Shown here: piece after piece, positions 35,820 through 43,079 of the stretch
Layout: every line of letters starts with the position of its first letter
Position numbering within the stretch: the stretch's first letter is position 1
Assembly (NCBI GenBank): GCA_963786195.1
Contig: CAWAYH010000001.1
Coordinates: 1 to 64,000, forward strand
Source of the DNA: CAWAYH01 sp963786195
GTDB taxonomy: Bacteria; Acidobacteriota; Vicinamibacteria; Vicinamibacterales; 2-12-FULL-66-21
Reading direction: 5' to 3'
Length of the DNA: 64,000 nt
Made by a program: the position numbers and the translations under genes
Notes under the pieces: generated by a model
What the model was told of the DNA's origin: nothing
The model's input: only the letters and a program-made list of their open reading frames with translations
Databases searched by the model: none

Positions 35820-37568
35820 GTGGCGCAACCCGGACGCGCAGCGTCGCCTGGGCAAGCCCAACGCCTGACAGGACATTGGATCCTGGCGGCGTCGACAGGA
35901 ATGGCTGTGTCTGCCTGGCTGCTGTTCCATTACTACGACAGATTCTGGTACCCGCCTGACGAGGGGAACTACGCGCACGTCGCTCAACGCCTTCTGAACG
36001 GCGAGATCCTCAACCTGCAGGTCCAGGATCTCCATCCGGGCCACATCAACTTTGTCAATGCCGCGGCGCTCGCGCTCTTCGGCCCGGATCTCCTGAGCTT
36101 GCGTTATCCGCTCGTCGTAGCTGGTCTGCTTCAGGCCGCGTTGCTCTTCTTCGTGTTTCCAAAGAGCGATCCCTGGCGCGCGGCTGTCGCTTCGGTTGGA
36201 CTGACCGCGCTGAGCGCGATTCAGTTTCTCAATCCCACCGCTCACTGGTACTGCCTGAGCCTCGTGGTACTTCTGGTCTACGTGCTGGATCGCTGGCCAC
36301 GCACGGCGCGCCGGTTGCTCGTTGTCGGTTTCCTGATTGGCACGATTGCCTTGTTCAGGCAGTTGACGGGTTTTCTCGTCGGTACGGGCGCGCTTGCGTA
36401 TCTGCTCTGGGAGGCGCGCGATCTATCCGTCGACGGAAAACAGGCTCTGCTCGGTCGCGCGATTCAGCTGGGTATGCTTCTGGCGCTCTGTATCTATCTC
36501 CTGCTCGCGACCGACGTGGCAGGGGTCCTTCTGTTCGGACTGTGGCCCCTGATCGTGCTGAGTCGCCTCCTGCTCCAGCCGCAGGCGCCCACCCGTGCGG
36601 TGGTCCGCATTGCCGGCTGGATTGCCTGCGGTGTGATCGTCGCCGCAATGCCGTTGCTGTCGTACCACCTCGTTCATGGTTCGTTGACGGCATGGGGCGA
36701 GGATGTCGGACCGGCTGCGGTCGCTCTGACACGACTGAATTTCTTCGACCGCTCGAATTTCGCCGCCCTTGTGTTTCACGGTTACCGCCAGGTCGCAGAG
36801 TACCGCGACCTGGCGTCGGTTCTGAACGGCGTTTATTGGGCGACGCTTCCGATGCTGGCGGCCATCAACGGCGCCATCATCATTCAGCTCATGAATCGGC
36901 CGATCCGTCCGGCCATCTCCGCCCTGCCGGTCATAGCCACGTTTTACGCCGTCGTGTCCGTGCACTTTCAGATTCCTGTCTACCTCTATTACACAGCCGG
37001 CCTGTCGCTGGCCTCGCTCCTCTGGCTTACTCCCCACATTTCGCCGTTCGTGAGTCGGGCTGCAATCTGCGGCGCCTTCTTCATCGCGGGAACGGGCGTG
37101 TACTTCCATGCGGGACAACCCGCGTCCCGTGGGATAGCCGCCGTCCTTCGCGGCGATCGCATGCCCGCGTCCGTGTTGGCATCGCTGCCGCACTGCAGCC
37201 TGAAAGTCGATCCGGATGAGCGGGCGCAGTACGGCACGCTCGTCGACATCATTCGGCGCGAGGTGGCACCGAACGAAGCGATCTTCGCGGTTCCCAGCAA
37301 CGCGGAGCTGTATTTCTTTTCGGATCGGCGGAACGAATTCAGGTTCTACAACACCGCGCTTGGCGTCAGAGACGAGGCCGAGCTTGCGGTCGTGCAGCAG
37401 ACGCTGCGGGAACGCCCACCGAAGCTCGTGACGTTCAACCCCGGCGACAAGTACAACACGCCGATGTCGTGGCGCATCATGGACAGCATCAAGAATCGCT
37501 ACGTGCTCATCAGAAGACTCGAGCCATTCGAGGTTTACGTCCGCGACGACCGGGTGAGTGCGAAATGA
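35820..37568 (+). CDS. GT-C fold membrane glycosyltransferase (ArnT/PMT-like)
   Basis: A 582-residue protein starting at a GTG ten bases after the previous stop. It has about ten membrane helices, an early periplasmic loop with YPPDEGNYAHVAQRLLNGEI (the acidic catalytic DE typical of family 39/83 GT-C enzymes) and a soluble C-terminal domain (~470-582). Such enzymes transfer sugars from polyprenyl-phosphate carriers to lipids or proteins in the periplasm. The next gene, overlapping it by ATGA, is a polyprenyl-phosphate sugar synthase-like GT2, a natural donor-making partner. Confidence 0.78.
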   Translation: MAQPGRAASPGQAQRLTGHWILAASTGMAVSAWLLFHYYDRFWYPPDEGNYAHVAQRLLNGEILNLQVQDLHPGHINFVNAAALALFGPDLLSLRYPLVVAGLLQAALLFFVFPKSDPWRAAVASVGLTALSAIQFLNPTAHWYCLSLVVLLVYVLDRWPRTARRLLVVGFLIGTIALFRQLTGFLVGTGALAYLLWEARDLSVDGKQALLGRAIQLGMLLALCIYLLLATDVAGVLLFGLWPLIVLSRLLLQPQAPTRAVVRIAGWIACGVIVAAMPLLSYHLVHGSLTAWGEDVGPAAVALTRLNFFDRSNFAALVFHGYRQVAEYRDLASVLNGVYWATLPMLAAINGAIIIQLMNRPIRPAISALPVIATFYAVVSVHFQIPVYLYYTAGLSLASLLWLTPHISPFVSRAAICGAFFIAGTGVYFHAGQPASRGIAAVLRGDRMPASVLASLPHCSLKVDPDERAQYGTLVDIIRREVAPNEAIFAVPSNAELYFFSDRRNEFRFYNTALGVRDEAELAVVQQTLRERPPKLVTFNPGDKYNTPMSWRIMDSIKNRYVLIRRLEPFEVYVRDDRVSAK

Positions 37569-38554
37569 GTGCCCCAGCACTCGATCCCACCGGGCGTGCG
37601 GGGCGCGCGCTCGTATCGGTCGTCATGCCTGCACACAACGAGGAGGACGCGCTCCCGCGCGTCGTCGCGGAGGTCATCGCTGCAGCGTCTCCGTTCGAGC
37701 TCGAGCTGCTGATTGTGGACGACGGCAGCACGGATGGCACGTGGAAGCAGATCCAGGCGCTGCAAGTGGTCTACCCCGCCGTCCGCGGGCTGCGCTTCAC
37801 CCGGAACTTCGGTCACCAGGCGGCGATCCTGGCGGGGCTGCTTGCAGCGCAGGGCGACGCGGTGGTCATCATGGATGCCGACGGACAGCATCCGCCGGCG
37901 CTTCTGCCTGCGTTCCTCGAGAAGTGGCGTCAGGGATTTCAGGTCGTTCAGGGCATTCGAACCGGCGGTACCGATCGGCGCGTGGCGAAGAACATCGCCT
38001 CCCGTTTTTTCTATCGCGTCCTTCACGCGCTCTCGGGTGTCGACGTCCCCATGGGCTCGGCTGACTTTCGGCTGCTTGGAAGGCCCGTCGTCGATACCGT
38101 CCTGCGGAGCGCCGGGCCGCTCCTCTTCCTGAGAGGCCTGGTCCCGTACCTTGGGTACGAGGCAGCATTCGTCCGATTCGTGGCGCCGCCACGAATCGCG
38201 GGCCGGACGAGCTATACCTGGCGGAAGATGGTGACCCTGTCGATCGACGGCCTCATGAGTTTTTCGATTGTGCCGCTGCGATTGGCGATTGCGGTCGGGG
38301 CGATCGTGTCCCTCGCGTCTTTCCTTTATCTTGTCTACATCGTCGTCGTGTGGCTGAGTGTCAGGGCCGTCGTCCCCGGATGGGCCTCGACCGTCGGCTT
38401 GCTCTCGCTGCTCGGCGGCATCCAGTTGCTGACGCTGGGGATTGTCGGCGAGTATCTGGGCCGACTGTTTCTCTCGACGCTGAACCGGCCGGCGTTCGTG
38501 ATCAGCGAACGGACTGGCTGCATCCAGTCGCGCGTGCAGAAAAGCGTACTGTGA
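37565..38554 (+). CDS. GT2 polyprenyl-phosphate glycosyltransferase (DPM1/GtrB-like)
   Basis: A 329-residue protein. The GT-A domain has VSVVMPAHNEEDALPRVV, LLIVDDGSTDGTWKQI, AVVIMDADGQHPPALL (DxD-like) and GSADFRLLGRPVV; two C-terminal helices (LAIAVGAIVSLASFLYLVYI, GLLSLLGGIQLLTLGIVGEY) anchor it, as in GtrB/DPM synthases that load a sugar onto undecaprenyl phosphate. The ATG lies in the stop of the preceding GT-C gene and its own stop overlaps the next start, showing tight coupling. The sugar is unknown. Confidence 0.9.
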   Translation: MSAPALDPTGRAGRALVSVVMPAHNEEDALPRVVAEVIAAASPFELELLIVDDGSTDGTWKQIQALQVVYPAVRGLRFTRNFGHQAAILAGLLAAQGDAVVIMDADGQHPPALLPAFLEKWRQGFQVVQGIRTGGTDRRVAKNIASRFFYRVLHALSGVDVPMGSADFRLLGRPVVDTVLRSAGPLLFLRGLVPYLGYEAAFVRFVAPPRIAGRTSYTWRKMVTLSIDGLMSFSIVPLRLAIAVGAIVSLASFLYLVYIVVVWLSVRAVVPGWASTVGLLSLLGGIQLLTLGIVGEYLGRLFLSTLNRPAFVISERTGCIQSRVQKSVL

Positions 38555-39279
38555 CCGACGCGGAACGTTTCTACGACACGATCGCCGGCGAATTCGACAC
38601 GCTGATGAATCCGTACGATCTCCGCCGGCGAATGGAGGTCGTCTTCGACGGGCTCCTGTCCGGTCGCAGTCTCGCTGGCCTGAAGGTGCTCGACGTGGGG
38701 TGCGGGACGGGGCCCTTCACGCTGGCGGCGCGCGATCGCGGAGCAGAAGTCGTCAGTCTCGATGTTGGACTCGAGCTGCTCGGTCGTGCCCGTTCCAAAG
38801 GAGCGCCGCGCCCTCTCGCGGCCGACGCCGCCGCGCTGCCGTTTGCGGACGCGACCTTCGACCTGGTCATTTCGTCAGAGTGCATCGAGCATACCGCGAG
38901 ACCCGAGTCGAGCGTCGCCGAGATGCTGAGGGTGCTTCGTACCGGGGGCATCCTCGTTCTGACGTGTCCCAACCGGTTCTGGCATTGGTCGCTGATCGTT
39001 GCGCGCTCGCTGGCGCTCCGACCCTATCGAGGCCTCGAGAACTGGCCGGGTTGGCGGACACTCCGAGACTGGGTCAGCGCACACGGAGGGATCGTGCGGC
39101 ATCACGTCGGAATCCACCTGTTTCCGTTCGTGTTCCCGAGTACGCAGCCGATCCTGCGGCGGCTGGACAGATTCGGTCGTGTACTCGGCCCGGTCTTCGT
39201 CAACCAGGGGCTCTATGCGGTGAAGTCACCCGCGACTCCGTCTCCTGGAAAAGCACCACGGCATTTCGTGATCGCCTAG
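38551..39279 (+). CDS. Class I SAM-dependent methyltransferase
   Basis: A 242-residue protein starting at a GTG that overlaps the previous stop (GTGA). Motifs: VLDVGCGTGPFTLAARDRG (SAM motif I), VVSLDVGLELLGRA (II), FDLVISSECIEHT (IV), LRTGGILVLTCPNRFW (post-I). Its place at the end of the glycosyltransferase operon suggests a methyl cap on a glycan or lipid carrier, or a polyprenoid, which is inference. Confidence 0.9.
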   Translation: MTDAERFYDTIAGEFDTLMNPYDLRRRMEVVFDGLLSGRSLAGLKVLDVGCGTGPFTLAARDRGAEVVSLDVGLELLGRARSKGAPRPLAADAAALPFADATFDLVISSECIEHTARPESSVAEMLRVLRTGGILVLTCPNRFWHWSLIVARSLALRPYRGLENWPGWRTLRDWVSAHGGIVRHHVGIHLFPFVFPSTQPILRRLDRFGRVLGPVFVNQGLYAVKSPATPSPGKAPRHFVIA

Positions 39280-39280
39280 A

Positions 39281-39478
39281 ATGGGTACGTTGTCTGCGAT
39301 CGCGCTGAAGATGCGCTGTCAGCGGTGCGGAACCGCGATGGAGATGCGGGATCCGGCGCCCGATGGTCCCTGGAAACCGGATCAGTTCTGGGTTTGTCCG
39401 AAGTGCGGGCGTCATTTCTGGACAACTCATGTCGCGCCGCCGAAGGATCCCGAGGCCTTGGCGCCCGAAAAAGGCTGA
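39281..39478 (+). CDS. Small zinc-ribbon protein
   Basis: A 65-residue protein with two Cys pairs, CQRC (residues ~13-16) and CPKC (~39-42), spaced as in a rubredoxin-like zinc ribbon, then a Pro-rich tail (HVAPPKDPEALAPEKG). It starts one base after the methyltransferase stop. Role unknown. An internal start at MRCQRCG would remove ten residues. Confidence 0.65.
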   Translation: MGTLSAIALKMRCQRCGTAMEMRDPAPDGPWKPDQFWVCPKCGRHFWTTHVAPPKDPEALAPEKG

Positions 39479-39521
39479 ATCGGGGCTGCTTCGGGCCGCG
39501 CCCCTAACTTGCCCCCTTTTC

Positions 39522-39550
39522 TTGACTTCCACGGAAGAACTCCCTACACT
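39522..39550 (+). promoter_or_regulatory. Sigma70-like promoter of the cold-shock gene
   Basis: TTGACT (39522-39527) and TACACT (39545-39550), spacer 17 bp, a near-consensus vegetative promoter. It would leave an untranslated leader of about 170 nt before the cold-shock ATG, containing a strong hairpin GCCCCCC-AGG-GGGGGC-type near 39578-39594 and a second CCCGGGAC/GTCCGGGG region near 39700. Confidence 0.6.
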
Positions 39551-39730
39551 GGCCGCGTTTTCAAGCTCAGCGTGCGCCCCCCAGGGGGGCGTTCGCGTGA
39601 GTCGCAGTGGCTGATCGGAAGGTCGTCGGCGCTTCCCCGCAGTAGACGGGCCGCGTCCTCCCGGCCTACGTTCCTGCACTGAGCTTGTCGGGCTCCCCGG
39701 GACTGTCCGGGGTGTCGTCTCTCGGAGGAC

Positions 39731-39943
39731 ATGGGTATGCCGACCGGCACCATAGCGCGCCTGCTGATTGACAAGGGATTCGGGTTCATCCGCGACGAAA
39801 GCGGAATCGAACACTTCTTTCACCGCAGCTCCGTCCGGGGGGCCGTGTTCGAGCTGCTGAGAGAAGGTCAGCGAGTGGAGTTCACCCCGGAAGAGTCCAG
39901 CAAGGGTCCGCGCGCAGGCGAAGTCCGCCTGGTCGAAGGCTGA
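39731..39943 (+). CDS. Cold-shock domain protein (CspA family)
   Basis: A 70-residue OB-fold protein: GTIARLLIDKGFGFIRDESG (RNP1-like KGFGFI) and EHFFHRSSV (RNP2-like), then a divergent C-terminus. It binds single-stranded RNA or DNA as an RNA chaperone. A GGAGG ribosome site lies at about 39715-39720 region before two possible starts, 39731 and 39737. The long leader and strong promoter resemble cold-inducible csp mRNAs. Confidence 0.88.
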   Translation: MGMPTGTIARLLIDKGFGFIRDESGIEHFFHRSSVRGAVFELLREGQRVEFTPEESSKGPRAGEVRLVEG

Positions 39944-40058
39944 GGCGGCTCGTCACCGAATTCATGCCTGGCGGGGCGTCCGCAGCCCCGCCGTCTCGGC
40001 CATATCCCCGCCCGCGAAAACGCGTGTCATCTGTCTTCCCGCCTGCTTCCCGAGGTCT

Positions 40059-41157
40059 TCAGTATTCCGTGAACATCCGCTGCACGTCCGCGCCGTCGCG
40101 CGGTCTTCGTCAGCGCGAGCATCAGCAGGATGCGGGCTTTGACAGGCGCCAGGTCCTCCGCCGAGATCCTGAAATCCCCGGCCACGGGGCGCGCGGCTTC
40201 CTGGTCGCCCTGGGTCTGCGCCGGTGGCCGGCGCCGCGCCGCGATGCGGCCGCTGCCGGTCCGCGTGCTGGTCACGATGAAGACGCCTTTGTCGAGCGCG
40301 TAGCGAATGCCCTCGCCCTGCGTGCCGCTCGTCGCGCCCGCGCCGGCCGACGCGATCACGATTCCCTTCGCGCCCTGATCGACCAGCGCTTTGATGATGT
40401 CGCCGCTGGCGCCCTGGTAGACCATCACGACGTCGACGCGTGGCAGCGCGTCGATCGATGCCACGTCGAACTCGGTCTGTTTCGTGTGACGCTTGACCAC
40501 GTCTCTGTAGTAGACGACTCGATCGCTGTCGACGACGCCGAGCACGCCGTAGCCCCGCGTCTGAAACGTCTGCAGTCGCAGCGCATCGGTCTTCGTCACC
40601 TCGCGGGCCGCGTTGATCTCGTCGTTCAGGACGACCAGCACGCCTTTGCCGCGGGATGCTGGTTCGGCTGCGACCCTGAATCCCTCGAGCAGGTTGGCCG
40701 CGCCTTCGTAGCCGACGGTGCTCGGATTGCGCATCGATCCGACGACCACCACCGGCTTGTCGCTGCGAACGGTAAGATTGAGGAAGTAGGCCGTCTCCTC
40801 GAGCGTGTCGGTGCCGCTCGTGACGACGATGCCCGAGAGATCGGAATCGGACGCGAAGAGCGTGTTGATGCGGCGCGCGATACTGAGCCATTGCTCGAGC
40901 GTCAGCGCGCTGCTGGACGTGTTGGAGAACTGTTCGGCCTCGATACGCGCGTACCGGTCGACGCCCGACGCGACTTTGACGAGCTCTTCGGCGGTCAGGC
41001 GTTCGCCCGTCCGGTTCGAGATCGTCCCGCCGGTGGCAATCAGCCGCACCTTCGGCAGCGGTGTGGCGCTTTGCCGTGGAGCTCCGGCGCCGAGCCACGG
41101 AAAGGCTCCGAGCGTCAGAAGAATCAGCGCGATCCGGGTGGACGCGTGCGGGCGCAT
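40059..41157 (-). CDS. Secreted type II L-asparaginase, C-terminal frameshift
   Basis: About 365 residues. A signal peptide (ALILLTLGAFPWLGAGAP) is followed by the asparaginase core: RLIATGGTISNRTGE with the first catalytic Thr, IVVTSGTDTLEETAYFL with the second Thr and Asp, and KPVVVVGSMRNPST. Hydrolyses Asn to Asp in the periplasm. Near 40100 the frame is lost: the expected ending DGADVQRMFTEY is in the adjacent frame and stops at 40059, whereas the open frame runs on to 40027 with an Arg-rich tail. One indel explains this. Confidence 0.9.
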
Positions 41158-41164
41158 GCCGAAA

Positions 41165-41383
41165 CTATAGCTTATTCAGGCTCGACTGGCCGTGCGCGAG
41201 GTTGAGCCACCGGCTCAAGTGCCCGGCGGCTTCGACGGGGGTCTTACCGTAGAAGGGCATCATTGCGGAGGAGCCGCCAGGCACGCGGGCGATTTCGGCC
41301 CGCCATTTGTCTGAACCGACGCTCGAGACCACGATCAGGTACTCGCGCCCGTTGATGATCTCTTCGAACCGATGAACACTCAC
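41165..41383 (-). CDS. Small conserved protein, unknown function
   Basis: A 72-residue protein from a GTG at 41383; an ATG at 41431 would add 16 residues. It reads RFEEIINGREYLIVVSSVG, WRAEIARVPGGSSAMMPFYG and TPVEAAGHLSRWLNLAH. I have seen this pattern in acidobacterial genomes as a small hypothetical protein; a mixed beta-alpha fold is likely. It follows the asparaginase promoter region on the same strand, eight bases upstream of that gene, so they may be co-transcribed. Confidence 0.55.
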   Translation of the reverse strand: MSVHRFEEIINGREYLIVVSSVGSDKWRAEIARVPGGSSAMMPFYGKTPVEAAGHLSRWLNLAHGQSSLNKL

Positions 41384-41668
41384 GTCTGGCCGCCGCCGAT
41401 CGCTCTGAAATGGTTTGGAGGAAGGGAGCATTCTAGCGACTCTGAGCGCCGCAACAAGCGAAAGGAGTGTCGAAGGCGCACGGTTCGAGTGCACGCAACG
41501 GCTTTGTCGAAGACAAAGTGTCGAAAAAATATGCTGGTGTCCGGTGGTCCACAGGCAATCCACGTGTCTTGCACAGTTTTTCCACAGCGGGGCGGACTGT
41601 CGGGATTTCCCCCGCGGATCCGCCCGGCTTGACCGGGTTGGCACGGTGGTCCTACGCTGAGATCCTCA

Positions 41669-43069
41669 ATGTTCACCCGAGGTTGGACCCGGACGCGCCG
41701 CCGCGGCGTCTGGCTGGCGTTCGTCGGGGTCCTGGCGTGCGCGCCGCCCGCGCACGCGGCCGACGCGCTGTACCGCATTTTCCTGCGCGACGGCTCGACG
41801 GTCGTCAGCTTCGGCGAGTACGCCCGGGTCGCCGACCGCGTCGTCTTTTCGATTCCTCTCGGGGAAGTGGACGGCCCCTCGCCGACGCTGCACCTGGTCA
41901 CGATTGCCGAATCATCGGTCGACTGGGAGCGGACGGATCGATATCGCGAGGCCGTTCGGGCGCAGCACTACGCGGCGACGCGTGGCGAAGCCGACTTCGA
42001 CCGGCTCAGCACCGATGTCGCCCGCGCGCTCAACGACGTGTCGAAGACGAAGGATCCCGCGCAGCGGCTGGCGATGGCCGAGGCGGCGCGCCGCATGCTG
42101 GCCGAATGGCCGGCGAGTCATCTCGGTTATCGGGCGGCCGACGTCGCGCAACTGTCCGCGCTGCTGGACGAGGTCGTGTCCGAGCTGCGCGTCGCCGCCG
42201 GGCAGTCGCAATTCGACTTGAGCCTGGTTGTCTCGACTCCCGCGCCGCGCACTGTCATCACGCCGCTTCCGCCGCCAACGCTGCGCGAGAGCATCGAGCA
42301 CGCGTTCAGGGTGGCGACGGTCACGCCCGAGCCGACCGAGCGCGTCTCGCTGCTGCGCGCGATCGCGGACTCGCTCGAGCCGAATGACAACGAGGAAGAC
42401 GCGACCTGGATGGCCGCGCTGCATGCGAAGGCGACTGCGGAGCTCGCATCGGAGCTGAGGACCGACAAGGCCTACCAGGACCTCGTCACACGGACCCTGG
42501 CGACGGCAGATCAGCGCGCGCAGCGCGCGGACGTCGCGGGCATCGAAACACTCGTGCGAGTCGTTTTGAAGGCGGACGACCGGCTCGGCCGCCGCCGGCC
42601 GCAGACGACGGCGTCGCTTCTTGCCACGCTGGACGCGCGGCTGGACTCCGCGCGCCGGCTCACGCTGGCACGGGATGCCTGGGGCATCCGCCAGGCAGGC
42701 CTGCGCGCCTACCAGCGCCAGATCCAGTCCGCCCTGGACCGATTCCGCCGCTCGACGACGTGGCTTGAACAGATCCGTCAGCTCTCCGGACCGTCACCGT
42801 CCGCCGTGTCGGCGCTCGTCGAGCGTCTCGATACGGCGTCGCGGCTCGTGCATGCCGCCAGGCCGCCTGCAGAAGCGCAGGCGGCGCATAGCGTGCTCGT
42901 CAGCGCGCTGCAGCTGGCGTCGCGCGCGGCGGCCGCGCGTCGGCTGGCCATCGTTGGCGCTAACATGGATCATGCGTGGGAGGCGTCATCGGCTGCGGCC
43001 GGCGCGCTGATGCTGTTCGATCGCGCTCGAGAGGAACTGCAGAAGCTGAACACACCTCCAGGACTGTGA
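41669..43069 (+). CDS. Secreted helical protein of unknown function
   Basis: A 466-residue protein with a signal peptide (RGVWLAFVGVLACAPPAHA, cleaved after AHA). Residues ~30-95 are beta-rich (YRIFLRDGSTVVSFGEYARV), the rest almost entirely helical with heptad character, ending LMLFDRAREELQKLN. No catalytic motif. It ends eleven bases before the AddB-like gene on the same strand, but as a periplasmic protein it is unlikely to share its function. Unrecognised. Confidence 0.7.
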   Translation: MFTRGWTRTRRRGVWLAFVGVLACAPPAHAADALYRIFLRDGSTVVSFGEYARVADRVVFSIPLGEVDGPSPTLHLVTIAESSVDWERTDRYREAVRAQHYAATRGEADFDRLSTDVARALNDVSKTKDPAQRLAMAEAARRMLAEWPASHLGYRAADVAQLSALLDEVVSELRVAAGQSQFDLSLVVSTPAPRTVITPLPPPTLRESIEHAFRVATVTPEPTERVSLLRAIADSLEPNDNEEDATWMAALHAKATAELASELRTDKAYQDLVTRTLATADQRAQRADVAGIETLVRVVLKADDRLGRRRPQTTASLLATLDARLDSARRLTLARDAWGIRQAGLRAYQRQIQSALDRFRRSTTWLEQIRQLSGPSPSAVSALVERLDTASRLVHAARPPAEAQAAHSVLVSALQLASRAAAARRLAIVGANMDHAWEASSAAAGALMLFDRAREELQKLNTPPGL

Positions 43070-43079
43070 TACCCGGCTT

